A stretch of 64,000 bases of DNA, from positions 4,201,029 through 4,265,028 of the forward strand of contig OZ026843.1 of assembly GCA_964023205.1 (NCBI GenBank). The letters run 5' to 3'. How positions within the stretch are numbered: position 1 is the first letter of the stretch; every line of letters starts with the position of its first letter. The translations under genes and the position numbers were made by a program. The stretch is from Lutraria lutraria. Taxonomy: Eukaryota > Mollusca > Bivalvia > Venerida > Mactridae. Below, piece after piece: positions 12,401 through 27,400 of the stretch. Below the pieces are notes generated by a model, which searched no databases, was not told where the DNA came from, and saw only the letters and a program-made list of their open reading frames with translations.

Positions 12401-15400
12401 ACGTTTAGTCGTTTTTCCTAACTTTTTACAAACATGCGTGGCAACAAAAACATTTTTAAACCAAGTCCATTTGAGACGCACAACGTAAGTCGCTTTGAGA
12501 AATCATATTTATATATATCCTAATAAATTTTAAGTTTGCCTTTTTTTCACAATCGACTCATTAAAAAATCCCCCGACTCAAAAGTTAGGAATTAGTCGTC
12601 TGGACCAAAAGGTTTTTTGCGTCATTATTCCATCTGTTTTTTGCTTTCTGTACAAGAATAAGATGTCAGTAACAAATGTCTACGTAACAACCGACTGTAA
12701 AAAGTTTGGAAGGTGTTACAATATATACCAACTATTTCAATAATGGCTTAGTTCACACAGTCGAAAAGTACATGGATACATGAAGATACAGTACTACAAA
12801 ATACAGTATGTATTCGTTACAGTGTGTTTAACGCCATTTTCAACAAAAAATCAATACATTGTAATATGCGCTGGCCGGTTCACCTAACTTCAATATTGAG
12901 GTCACTTCATCGTAATGAGCCTTTCTTTCGGACTGCATATCAACAGTTCGTCTATGGTTTAAAATTGTAAAAAGACGAACAAAATAATAAATCTTGACAG
13001 CAAGGTTTTATTGTATACTCGGAGTCAATGAACATTCCCTGGATGAATCATTAAGGAAATAAAATTGAATGAAGCAATAGGTCTAAAGGCGGTATGATTA
13101 AAAAGAGGAATAAAACAGCAAAACGTTTATTAAAGCTACAATACAATTTAGTGCCTTGTAGAGCGTCTGTCCCTCCTTGAAGGCGCGAGGGTAATAAACC
13201 AAAAATCACAGACTTCAGTAGCGAGTATGTCCACCGTTGGCGTCAATGACTGCCTGGGTCCTACGTCGCATACTTCGAAGTAGACGTTGTATAAGGAGCT
13301 AGGGAATAGCGTCCCATTCTTCTGTAAGTGTTGGGATCAGCTCCTGACGAGTGTTAGTGTGACGGCGGCCGTCATAATCTCAACGTCACATTTGGTCCCT
13401 CAAGTGTTCTATAGGATTAAGATCAGGAGAAAACGCTCGTCAGGGTGGAACGTTGATGTCATTTTCCTGTAGATATGTCACAGTAAGTCTAGTAGAATGC
13501 GGCCTGGCATTATCATGCTGGACAACTGTGACGTCCTTGTGGTTTTGAAGAAATGGAATCAATGTTGGTTGTAACACCTCATCAACGTAACATCTTGCCG
13601 TCTGTCTTCCGTCAATGAAGATAAGGGGTGTCTTGGGTCGTCTCCATCAGATGCCTGCCCATATCATAACGCTGCAACCACCCGGACGAGTGGCTACATA
13701 TACACACCAATTTGTACGGCTGAGGTAAAGCGACCATGGAAATGCGTGAGGGCAATATACCGGTCCTGTTAATTGAATCGTGGTCACTCTTTGACGCCCC
13801 GGGCGCTGTCGATCTATCACAGATCCCGTTTCTTCGTCTCTTATGACCATATTTCTTATCGTCTTGTGGTAGCAACGAAAAGCACGTGATACGGCACGAT
13901 ATGACGCTCCTGCTGGAACAATACCAATAGTCAGTAGTCCCATTTTATATTAAACGTCAATTAAAGTACATTTATTGACGTTTTGTTAGCCTGTTGTCAA
14001 GGATTTCAGAGAAGCAAATGGTTATGTGTTGTGAACATATTCATGGAAGCAATGTATAAAAAAATGGTTTCGCATGTGGAATCTGTGCCTGATGAACCAA
14101 GTGTGAACATTTATCAAAAGTTCACATACGCATTTGAATTACATGCACATTTTCAAATGTGTAAATAAAAAAGTACATGTCATCTGACATTAAATATAGG
14201 AAGCAGATTTGGGACTTTTCATTGACTCTGAGTAAACGCATTTTGTCTGCCCTCAGTTTCTCTAATGTTCCAAACCGCTCATTAAAAATCTCCACTTTAG
14301 GAAAAATACCTAATAAGATAAAGATGTAAACTTTCCATTGTCGAGTTTGTTTTAGGAAAGTCACAAAATTAATGGCAAATATATCTTTAGACTATCAAAA
14401 CTTCAACAGAACAGAGGATTTGGATATATACATATCTAAAACGCAATAATTGATTCCGGAAAGTTCAAAATTTAAATTAGGAAAATAATTGCTTATCCCC
14501 AGAGATATGACATTATGTAAAGTATGTGATTCTATATGGGGTTTGTGTGATCATGTTCGTTGTTTTATTGTTATTTATCCACTGTACAGTTTTCTGTCTG
14601 CACAACTTATAAAACAACATAAATCATTCTATGCTAATACTCGAAACAAATAACTTGGGAAATGATGTTCGGCTCAGACGATATTACATAGAATGCAATA
14701 TAAATGTATAAGAATCTCATTTATCAAGAAATCTCAACCTTACCAAATGTAATATTTCAAGTCATACTCCCAGAATTGGAATGTCTGTTGCAAGACTAGG
14801 CTTACGATTGTGTCTTTATAGCTGAGGTTTCGAGATATGAAAGTGAATTATTGTATCAAAGTTTGACTGATGACCCCCCCGTCCGTAATGTTCAAACTCA
14901 ATATCAATAAACAAGAGTTATGAACATCTTTAAAGCATTTTCAGATCTACTCGCTTATCCAAAGAATTCTACATTCACATAGTTCTAGTGATATTTTGTT
15001 ACATGTAGTCGGTATTCAAACGTCATGTATTATTTGACGTTTAAGAACGAAATTCAGCATATTTTGGAGAAGTAAAGTTGGCTATTCGGTACAAGTGTTC
15101 GTTATGTGTTCGGTATATGGTTTGTGCAAAATCGTTCAAACGAGAGTTCACCAAATAAAAAAGCTACGAACACTGCGAATGTCGATCCGCCTTGTCTTGT
15201 CGATTCATAACAAATTCTGGCCAGTGAGGTAAGGTAATAAAACAGACCTTTTTTAAGACTATTTCGTCTGTAATGTATCTTGTATCTCAATATCAAGGTT
15301 ATGGGACTCAAATATATAATTTCCTCCACAAAACCCCGTTTAGACCGGCTTCAGACTAGACAGTCTGCGCTGTTTCGTGACCTCATCATTTCATTCCATC

Positions 15401-18400
15401 AGACATCGTCAATAACATTTTAATAGTTTTTGGTTTAATATCCTTTCAAATATAGTGTTCGGAAGCAGACTAAATCGATTAGGCTGGACATATAATCATG
15501 TAAAAAAATATCGTTGGTAGGTTGGAAAACATTTTCTTTTTTTTTTCTAAAAAAAAAACATTTTGTGTGATTACGATGTACGATTCACCACACATATGTC
15601 CGTACTTAAGAAACTGCAATCTGTCATCTAAATGATAAATACATTTGATATACTGACTAGAAGTTACCACTAAATTACCATGTTCTAAGAAACAATAAAT
15701 GCCAATTAGTTGGCATGCTTTGTAATGTTATTGCAAATAAAAAATGGAATCTATTTAGTATTTACCAATTTAGAAGACAGCAAATATATTTTGTACCCGA
15801 GTGTGAATGAAGATCAACCTACCTTGTTCATATATTGCTCCATAGATCTCGAAACGATGCCTATATCCAAAGATCTAGCACCACTGTCAGGTACTAATAT
15901 ACCAATGACTATAGTCCGGCAATTTGTGCCTGAGATCAGTAGATTTAGCACAAATATTACTGCATTCATGACAAATTCTTACACGAGCGAAAATCAGTAT
16001 TGATAACAAATTTTCAAAGAAATGAACTTCAAATAAACTTCTGAATAATAATCGGGAAGAATTATTCTAATACTCGCGAATTTATCATTTCTTTCCGAAG
16101 CTCTTCTAGAAAGAAAGACAAATCGTTTATTTTAGTAAAAGTGATTAATTCATGTCCAGAAATAGTTAGTGGCTATGAAACTAATGTCTGCGACAAGTAT
16201 TCAAATTGCTTTGACCACGTGTTAAGAAGCAATTGTCATTGATCGATAGTACTGTTCCACGGAATACACAAATCATCAAGTTCAAGTTTTGCCAATAGCC
16301 GTCCTTGAATATAATATTGCCAATGGCTTAAATGCACCGTTAGTCACCGGACATGAATTAAAAGCTATTTCGACGCATGCGTAACACTTATTTTTGGACT
16401 GGAAGACATGCTGACTGGAACAGCTGATTTATCCGTGTTCCTTTTCTGTGGCACAACGTGCAACGCTCCTTGATTATTCCATTTGACGTCTGTTCAATAA
16501 CACTCAGGATTTTAATGGCTTTCTGTCCAGATTTCTGACAATTTCCAAGGACAATCAGTGATGAAGCAGTCGCACACGATATAAAGATATTCATTAAGTC
16601 CTGTTAAACTATTTAGTGAAGTCAACTATCATATCGAATTAGTTATTTTTTTCATTTACAAGAGGTGGGTTTAACTTATAAAACATTGACATCATCTAAG
16701 CTCTCTGATAATCCATTGCATTTGTATCATTTACACACTGACACTTAACTCGTGCTGCCATGTCTAAAATACTGCTGCAAATCGTGACAGACCAATATAA
16801 TTCAATTAAATTTGATAAATGTTTCATAAACCTAAAGGAACTTACCTCTAGACTGGTAACAGAAATAATTTCAGAAATAAAAAAAACAGTGAACGAATGC
16901 TACTGCATGATAGTAGTAAAATGACTTTTATATAACGTTAGCCTTTATTCTTAAGTACATTTGAAACTTACATATCAGTAAGCGTGTGTGCTATAGAGTG
17001 ACTATATTTCGCATGTGGGCCTTATAAGTTTTTTAATTACAAATCTGTAATAATGAGAATCAAGAAATATTCTTATTATGTAAAGTATGATCTGTACAAT
17101 GTATTAATAAATGCAGACATTGTAGTTTATCTCGTTGAAAATGACGTACAGCTTCGGGTTGCATAAAGTTAGAACACAATACTAACATGAAATCTGTGTT
17201 CTAGAGTGTTCACAATTCAAACAGATAGATGAAATAAATAAACGAAAATTATAAAGGATATACTTATTATACAGATTTAAAGCAACTACATACATTGTAA
17301 TAATTTCCTAAAATTCGATCTCATTTGCCACGAAATTGAAAAGAAAAGTTTCTCATTCGAATCGCGAACTGCGTTACAACTTTGATATATCAGCTTAGTT
17401 TCAAATTTATGATTAATATTGTGCTTTAAGCGATAGGAGAAGCTCAACATATTAGAAAAATCAAAGTACTGTAACTACTCATAAAACTGAATTTACATAG
17501 ACTTGCACTGCAACATGAAACGGGAACTGGTTTAACAATTGCACAGCGGATGTAGATAAACGTAGTACTAAGGTTAACACAAAAGTTCATGCAGGCCGTG
17601 ACGGCTATGGAAAGCTGAACTATAATTCAGTTTCCAAAAATGGTTTCGGGTCATCGCAACTCCAACAACATTGATACTCATTTAAGGTATTCGGATCCTA
17701 GCTCCCAAATTTATTATCTCAAAATGGTAAGGACAGATTTTGGATTTTTGGGGTATTTTTATAGGTTTTCATAATCATGGAATATGATTTATCATGTGAT
17801 ATTTCAAAACATTTATATTCCTTTGTGTTATTTGACCTTTAAATGTACATTGGAGTCTTTGGGAGTAACCTATCTTTAAAAAAGTAAAGAAAAAGAACAT
17901 CTTTTTCATTGAAAAAACTAAAAAGATGCAATAACACGGCACCAACCTAATTTGATAAAGATATATAGGTCACCATGCAATATCTGAAGAAATGATAAAT
18001 TTTCCATTATTCAACAAGGACAAGAACCCTTACAGAAGTTTAAAAATATGTCATAAAATGACTTGAATTTTCCAAGAAATAATGAAACTATTTTGCTATA
18101 AGATTTTATTGATTATTTTTGTTTAGCACTGATCAGTTACGTTAGAAAAAGTACAGTATGAGGATCCTTATACCTTGATATAGTTTGTGATAAAATTACT
18201 ATGAAGAAAAGGAAAAGGGTATTTTGAATACAAGCAGTATTATTAGAAAACTACAGTCTGGAGTCTAGTCCCTTTAACGTAATTGTTTTTATGAAATACA
18301 TAAACGCTATCTAGTCTACAAGGGCTTATCACATTGCATATTAAATAAACACGTTTTGCTTGCTAATGCATCATAAGTAAGCCAACAACACTACAGGGAT

Positions 18401-21400
18401 TAGCGATATGGAAATCCAATGATTTCAGTATGTGACTTAACCGAATATCTCCTAATAAACACCCATCTTATAGTAAAATAAAATGTTTTGTCTGATCATA
18501 AATATGTTGGTTAATATCATTATCTTTCAGGTTTTAAAATAAGCTTAAAATTATCTCTCAAACAAAAAGCTCGACCAAGTGGGAATAAAATTCTACGAAG
18601 AAGCTTCCGGGAACGTACATTAGGATATATTCGGTGAGTGTTTTGCTCTCATCTATCGAAATAATTGACAACGCCCGATCAATTGCAATACATCTCAGAG
18701 CGTAAACACAGTAATAAATTGTTAACTTTTTTTCCGAAAAATGAATCACTTTGATTTAAAATGGGTTAAAACCAGACTGACATTAATTTTAATGGTGAAA
18801 ATTTATAACCCACAAACAACAATTTATGAGTTAAATAGCATTCATATGTTTTAGCCTGGCGGATATTCAATTCAAACCTGATACATTATAATTTTCTGTT
18901 GTTTTTCTGCGTACATTCAAATTCAAGGGCAGGGAACTCAAAAACGAGTTCGTCAACCACCAATTTTATATCGTTTAAAATGTGTCGGTTATCATATGCT
19001 ATGACCATGCAACGTTTAAAAAAAATCATGAAAGAGTTTTCATTTCTACGTGAAAAAAAACTGGAAACTGTAGCCAATGTTTTAAACTGTTAACTGTTAG
19101 AGACATGTTGTCTGATTTTATATTTCCCTTGAAACGCAAAACTTTTATATCCGATTACATTGTAACATGGAACATCATTTGACATACTAGTATTGCTGAT
19201 AAGGGCATTTTCCCACTACCATCAAAATCACACATTCCTTATAATTTGCTCAAAAATCAAGGATACATAAACCCTAAAAACGTCTAGAAAAATGTGTTAT
19301 CAGTGTATCATCTACGCTTTCCTTTTGGCTCAGCGTATCAACAGAGCGGCGACGAAAGCAATTGGCATATCAGCGAGATAGCAAGTGCATTCAAAATTAC
19401 CTTCATTTTTCGGTAGAATCAGATTAGATTATTCACTTTCAAGACTATAGTTTTAGCCACCCTGCTGTAAGCTGTCATATATCATTGGGGAGTATCGTAA
19501 ACCATTGTTTGTTTACTCTTTATAGCTGTATATCCTTTCTTTCATTAGTTTGTTTAGAACCTGAGAACATATCGCTGAAAACATATGCGCTGGTTTCCAA
19601 GGGGGCAACTTAGGCATTTCATACAATTGAAACTCGATGTTAGACTATCTTTGGAACACATATTCAGCTGGTCTTATTATTAAATTGAGCCATGTATAAT
19701 ATATATGTCTCAATTTATATAATATATAAAAATGATAAATCTGTCGATAGAAAAATCTTCATTTTTTTTCATTTATTGACGGTATAAAAACACCAAGGTA
19801 GTGCAGTCGCCATCTTTTCAATTGACGGAAGTGACGAAAATAAGCGAGGGTCCCGAATTTCCTTCTAATCTGCACGTGCTTTCCGGGAACCTTGCTTTCA
19901 TTGTAGTGTGCCCCAACTTGCACTGGTGTTGCGTAATCGATTTGGGAGAAGCTGGTATTATTAATCATTTTTTACTTTCTTTTTTAATCTTTTTTAAACA
20001 ATCTGATATGTATTGTATGCATCCATTAAGTGATAAAAAAATGTCAAAATATTTAAAATGAAAGTTTTTTACCGTTACTACAAAGCTTTGAAAATGTTTT
20101 CTGTATATATAATAGCTTCTCCGAAAACGGTTAGGCTACGCTCTTTTTATACGTTAGTTTCTAAACCTTACTACCCCAACTTCGCAAAAGTACCGAAAAC
20201 GTTTTCGAAGCTTGTTTATGCCTATCTGAAAGTCAGTTGTTAAAAGAACAATAGGGTAAATTAAAAAATCAACGACAATTGATCTTATTTACTTCGTACA
20301 AGCCTATATAATGGAAAAACTGTAGTGACAATGACCAAACTATGCAAATAAGTCTTGCCTTATGAAAAACCATATTTTGTATTACGTTTATATACAACGC
20401 ATTGGCGTTTTAACGGATTGCGAATAAAAACGCAATGGAGATAAAACATACTGACGGTTTAAATCGTAATTGATATAATTCTTTGAGCAGTTATTATTGA
20501 ATTTTGCTTCGTGAATTCAGTTTCTTTCTAGCTGCGTAAAACAGTAGAAATGTTCGTTGTTTTTTATCTCCATTTTCTTTCTTTTTTGTTTTGTCTCCGT
20601 TTCGCGAAAAACTCGCTCCGCCAGCATTTTCCAGCCAGACACTATCAATCGACCAATGAAAATGTTACAATTAACCACGTGTTAAAGCGCGTCACTTTCC
20701 GCCATATTGGTTGACTGAACACGAAAGACAACAACGATAACTGTCAACAAACATGGTAAGAAGTATTTAACAGTAGGTAGTTTCCATCAAGGTTGTCTAA
20801 ATTTGCACCGTATAATGGAATGCAGTGTACTGCAATGTCAATATAGTCGCTCTTTCGGCATTTTTTCAATGCCAGCCTTGCAGTATTTTTAATTTCATAA
20901 GTCTTGATATGTCGCTTGTATGGAAGTATAGTTCAGTCCATCGGTGAACTTAGATACCTTGGACATAATGATTTGCCGAATGTTGCTACATTTAGGGGTC
21001 AGTTATATGATGATCATGTACAGTACACCTCCGCAGGGTTCTCAATAACTGCAGGCCAATTTAGCCGCTTAGAAACTTACCTCACGTTAGATTTTATCAG
21101 GAAAAATGAACACCCAGGCATATTGTCATGTAGGAAGTTTTAATCTAGATGTCAATAAGACGTCAGTGACTTATTGCCTCATCAATAATTTGAGATTTAA
21201 GTTAGAAATGTGTTTGGGCCGGTTAGGAATCTCAAAAGTGTATAAAATATTGATAGAAAATGCCCGGACCCCTAAGCAGGTCTGTTAGTCTAGCTTTTAA
21301 ATTTGGGCCTGTTGGCCCCAAACTTATTGAGAACTGTGCTTCAGATATGTATTACGGCTATATAATATCAACAGACCTGTCGAGTTACGTTAGGGCCAAT

Positions 21401-24400
21401 TGCCATTTTCCGACGCAATTTCTCAAGCATGCCTACTCTCGCCTTACCAAATCTTGACTGTTGATGGTTTGACAATCGCTTTGTATATCGATCCTCAAAC
21501 TAATCATTTCCTTTTATTTGATTCCCACGAAAGAAATAGACATGGGTTACGCAGTGATGATGGTACTGCTGTGCTGATATCTTATGACACATTAGATGAG
21601 TTATTTGATTTTCTTTTTGTTCATTATACAGATCATTCTTATGAATTGACTCCAGGTTATTGGTCAAATATTTTGAAGCACGATAATACTCAAAGAACTG
21701 CCTTTTCTTATTCATAGTCATTGTTTTATGATGTACATGAAGTACATAGCCAATTATTGAATGATTATGAGTATGTTGCACGTCCGCTTCAGTCAAGTGA
21801 ACGATTCTCTTTTGAAATTTGAATTGTCAGTTCCTAATAACATACAGTCCTATGATCAGGTTAATATGCAAACTGCAACACCTGCATTTTTGCCCAATCT
21901 TTGTTTCCAAACACAGAAATTACTGTCTAATTTGAGCTTAACACTTGCAACAATATTAAGATGTCAGCAGTTGATCAGCGTTTCAGTAATTAGTTAATAT
22001 TAAAAAAGTATGTGTTAAGATGAAAAGGTAGATGAAAAAAATCATACTCATTTAAATTGAATATATATACAGTTACAACTCACCTTAAGACCTCTCAATA
22101 ATGTGACTCACTCAAAATTACAGTCTGCAAAATAAGCACTTGACTAGTTGTCCCAGACAAGTAATTATTGATTTGGTCTATTAACTTTAATGATAAATCA
22201 ATAATTATGTTTATAGTATAAAGGAAAACTATTCACTTTTGGTGATTTGGACAAGTAATTCCAACTGTAAGTAACTTGAGAACTACTTAATTTCCTATCC
22301 TTTAAACTTCATAGACTATATCTTACAGAGCTTAAATTTATAATACTAATATTTTCAGTTCATTTCCAATGATGCTGTACCTGTGCCAATAGAAGATGAG
22401 GACGTTGACAACATTTTAAAAAAATGGTGATTTGCTGTGCAAATGAAAGACGAGGAGGTGGTGTATTCAATTGATTCACTGTATGAAGTTGCTTCATATA
22501 CTGCTTGTAGTACAAAAGGTGTGGAATTTTTTGTCTATAGGCATACTACTTTTTGGATTAGACTTTATTTTCACTGTTTATTAGTTGTGGGTTTCATACA
22601 AACCCTGAAAAGTGCTTGAATTTCTATATTTCAGATTTGAATGCCAACTGGCTTACATTAAATTTATAATAGTCCAAAAAACTGTTTAAATTTGGAAATG
22701 TTATGCTTGATAAGTGGTCGCGTTCATGAATAGAATCAATAATTGTTAAAATGTCATGTATACGGATGTCTGTGTGGGAAACGTATGTTTTGGTCATAAA
22801 CCACATAATAGTTCTGACTGATTTTCATTTGTTGTCAAAGGGAAAGACATTGTGTATAGAATACACAGTCATGTGTTGTTTTGTGTTCCCGTTTATATAT
22901 AAATAAGTGTATTATTTATACATTACAGCTTGTCGCAAGAAGAAGTTAGTGGAAGGTGTATGTCCAACTTGCGAAGGAACAAAAGGATCAAGAACTTACA
23001 GATGCAAGTTGTCAGTCAATAGAGACAATTTCTCAAAGGATGTTACCTTAAGATGATTTAGTTAAATTATTTGGGAAGTTACCACAAGAAGAAGATGATG
23101 ATCTATTGTTCAGCATGGTGGAGTCGTTGCCAGTAAATTTTACAGCAAAATTTTCTGGGACAAACTTCTATAATATTGTGAAAAAATAAATCAATAAATA
23201 TATACTCTTCAGAACATGCAAATTTACCATGCAGACATTTTTCTAATTTAACATATTTACATTTTAGATGTTTGTTGCTTTAAAGGTATAATTACATTTT
23301 GGAAAGAAGCCTAAAACCAGAAATTAGCATTTTAGACAATAGTATGACTAAAGAATATAATAAAAATTATAGATTTTTGTGTGTTCACAGTACAATTTTT
23401 GCCTGTTAGAAATAATGACAGTGCATGCATTTTTTAGTTATTTTTGAGTAAAAAAATACCCATGATTGTTTTTTTTAAATGAAAATTAATTTTACCAAGA
23501 AATCAGGTAATACAACATGGTGTTTTTTTTATATATGTTTGTTATGCAAGTGATCAGTAAACTTAATAAGAAACATAGAAAAATTAAGGATTATTGCTTT
23601 GATAGTCAATTTCTTCAATTCATATTTATGAAACTTCTTACCAACAAATGATTATAGGAACACTGACCATGGCTATTTATTTCTAACCAAATGCCATTGT
23701 GCTGCAATATTTATTGTATGGTAAAAAACAACACTTTGGTTTATTATACTTTAGGACTTTCATTGCTCTAGTTCATCTATAAAAAAATGAAATATAAACT
23801 TTTCTGATACTTTTTCCTTCTGTATATTAACAGTCTTTAAATTATGTTAAAGTTAGGTACTGGGCCATCTTGGGTAAATATTCATTTGGAAAGTAATAGA
23901 AAACTTACCAGAGATCAGACTTTGAGCTTTATCTTGTCCATTGTTGTTGTTTACATATCTTAGTAAATATGTCTATGTATATATATATTGCTTGTGTTTT
24001 GTGTAGACCAGGCTACAGGACCTTCTTGGTAGAGATGTTGTTAATCATGTTTTCATTACGACTTGTATGATCTCATAAAAAAATCAATTTTTCAACTTTG
24101 ACATGTTTCTTTTTATTCCCATTAAAACTCATAAAAATCATTTTTAATAATCCATGTGCCATTGATTATTTCCTCAAATGTATATCTGTATAAATCTTTA
24201 AGGAAAGTGCAAAAGTTCTCTTATATTTTAGTTCTCCTGTCACTATTGTTATCTTTACATTTCTTTGTAAAAGTGTATATTTTTGTGTGTGTACCAGACT
24301 ACAGGACTGTCTTGGTATAAATGTTGCTAATTTATTTTTTGTAACTCTTATAATATCATAAGCAATTCAATCTTTCCTATTGCATTTTTCCATTTAAACT

Positions 24401-27400
24401 GTAAAAACTTAATTTTTATTAAACCATTGACCATTGATTATTTTCCCAAGTAGAGCTTGCAATCTTCACCAGATATTAGTGGCTGAATTAGGTCAGTATT
24501 TAATTTGGTCACCTGATAAAACATAGAAACTTTGTATAGGCAATTGAGATTTTTCCATTTGGATTGTTAGAGTAAATACTCATGACAGTGATATAGGGCC
24601 ATCTTAAATCCCCCATTTTAGCTTGCTATGTACTTTGTGATAACCAATCTAAGAACATTATTATTATTATTAACACTATGTTTTCATTACACATACTTCA
24701 TAATAATGTTTTGTTTTAATTGTCAAAACTAATTTTTAGTATTTTACTTGTGCCAGTTGTAAGTGTCGAAGGAATGCTGAACTAATGATACAAATTAGAT
24801 ATAACATAACTTTTGCAAATTCTAATATGTTTCTATTTCAATGTATTAAAAAATATTCATAGCAATCAATATTGTAAAATAAAACATTATATTAAGTATT
24901 GTGATGTATAAGTTTGTATTTTCACTATCATAAAAAGCAACATTCAGGTATGCTATTTGCTCAAGCTTAAGTGCACATTTGCTCAACTATGAATTTATAG
25001 TATTGTTGTGACTGTACTGTTTCATGTACATGTTTCCTTTTTAAATCTTATTTAATGCACATTTCGTCTTAAAACTTTCAACTTTCGTGAATGTGCTGTT
25101 ATACCTCCACAAAGTGCAATTAGTAACTATTTTTGTATCAGTTTAACTAATCTCTTTAATAAACTTAACATTTGTTGTTGCATAAGAATGCATTTTTGAT
25201 AATAATTTTTTTTTAACTTGTTATACATACTTTTCTTTTTTTCTTATATATGCCCAGTTCGAACATTTGGGAATATATTGCTTTGTACAAGTCAGTTGTT
25301 GTTGGGTAGGTTGAACAAATGGTTTTCCTTCAGACAACAAAACAGTCTCCTTACAATAAGTAACTTGTGCATGGTGGGGCATAAGATCTTCAAACTTTAC
25401 ATGAAAATTGGTTATCATCTGTGTATGACCTGTATTGATTGAGACCTTTAACATGAATGACTACTTGGCTGGCATTTTAGAAACATCTCTTTCATGAGAG
25501 GTTTTGTTTTTGCTCATTTGTCACATAGTAACATGATGCATGTTTGAAACAACTTTCGTCATACTTGGGTAATCTAGTTACAAATATGACACAATTTTGT
25601 AGAAAATTTGTCATGATGCTCATCAATAAAATCTAGGTCAGATTTTATAATGGGTCAGATAAGGCTAGAAGGCCAAATCAAAGTAAAGGCTTGTTCACAC
25701 TAGACATCCACATTCTCAAAATTTATTATTTATTCTTACGTAAAATACCTTGTACTTGAAACAACATGTGCGCCGTCTTTGATGCTTTGCATCAAAATTA
25801 GTCTTGTTAAGCTATATAATTCAGTAGTGGTGTCAATGTGTACACTATGGTAGACAAACGTAGTGACGTCACGCTATGTATAGAACGGTAGTGGTGTCAG
25901 TAAGTTATATGTGTCGTGAGAATAGCACGTCGTTTTAATCACAAGCGGTGTTATAAGAATTTGTTGCATTTTATTATCATTTGTTGAAATTATTTCTTTA
26001 AACAATACGTATTTAAGTACTGAAGCACTTGCAATCAAGAAAATGTCGATATTTACTTACCTACGGTCAAATCAGTCTGGTTTATTCTATATATTCGTTG
26101 TATACATCAACAAAAATGTATTCAGTGTACAGATATACCTATTTTATACACATTACAAGTTAAAAGAATTTAAAGGATATTCAAGGCATTAAAATAATCT
26201 GCAATGTGGATGGAAGGATACTAACATTCGTGCAGTCAGTATCATACAACATTATAATTTGAAGTAATAATCAATGAAATAATATCTTCAATGTTAAGTT
26301 AAATTTCTTTAACATCAGAATAAATGGAAAGTGTTAAAAAAGTCAATAAAGACTTTACACAATGACTTAAACACAATGATTATATATCAACACAACTATA
26401 AGCCATTTCAAAGCATTGCTAATCTATTTAAAAAAACAGAGCAGGTAGATAATAACAACTACGCAGACATGAAACTTGTAAAATATTTATGTGGTATTAA
26501 GTATTTTACAACAGTCAAAGGCAACATAATGAAATCTGTATTATAAGATAATACATAAACAAACACTACACAATATGCATAAACATGTATGATCAACAAA
26601 CGTCATTTATAAAATAACATTCATATTTCTGAGTTCATAGTAACGTCTGTATGTTCATATTTCTGAGCTTATACTCACGTCTGTACATTTATATCAATGT
26701 GTGTTCATATTTCTTAGTTAATACTTACGTCTTTATGTTCATGTTTTAGTTTTACTGTTCATATCTTTATCTTGATATTTCTGAGTCAATACTTACGTAT
26801 TTATCTTCATATTTCAGAGTAAATACTTACGTATTTATCTTCATATTTCTGAATCAATATTTACTTATTTATCTTCATATTTCTGAGTAAATACTTACGT
26901 ATTTATCTTCATATTTCTGAATCAATATTTACGTATTTATCTTCATATTTCAGAGTAAATACTTACGTATTTATCTTCATATTTCTGAATCAATATTTAC
27001 GTATTTATCTTCATATTTCTGAGTCAATACTTACGTATTTATCTTCATATTTCTGAGTAAATACTTACGTATTTATCTTCATATTTCTGAATCAATATTT
27101 ACGTATTTATCTTCATATTTCAGAGTCAATACTTACGTATTAATCTTCATATTTCTGAGTAAATACTTACGTATTTATCTTCATATTTCTGAGCCAATAC
27201 TTACGTTTTTATCTTCATATTTCTGAATCAATATTTACGTATTTATCTTCATATTTCTGAATCAATATTTACGTATTTATCTTCATATTTCTGAATCAAT
27301 ATTTACGTATTTATCTTCATATTTCTGAATCAATATTTACGTTTTTATCTTCATATTTCTGAGTAAATACTTACGTATTTATCTTCATATTTCTGAGTCA

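Larger units (their letters stand above)
24761..26600. other. Receptor intron 1, 24.8-26.6 kb
   Basis: AT-rich sequence without a supported gene. It contains a TTTGATGC/GCATCAAA hairpin (25778-25796) and a perfect CRE-type palindrome (25863-25872), listed separately. The overlapping open frames at 25218-25454 are random-like. Confidence 0.45.

Noticed and set aside
13287..13875. Additional open frames at 13287-13472 (+) and 13612-13875 (-)
   Set aside because: They are other-frame readings of the Tc1 transposase remnant. Only the frame with HDNARPH and PDLNPIEH is meaningful.
15710..16003. 97-codon plus-strand frame
   Set aside because: Its composition is somewhat protein-like, but it lacks an ATG-initiated context, splice sites and any recognisable motif.
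21500..21796. Minus-strand open frame of 98 codons
   Set aside because: It is the shadow of the peptidase-like block on the plus strand, rich in His and Tyr, with no motif.
26331..26546. 71-codon plus-strand frame before the minisatellite
   Set aside because: It is Lys/Asn/Ile/Tyr-rich, as expected by chance in AT-rich DNA, with no domain, start context or splice sites.
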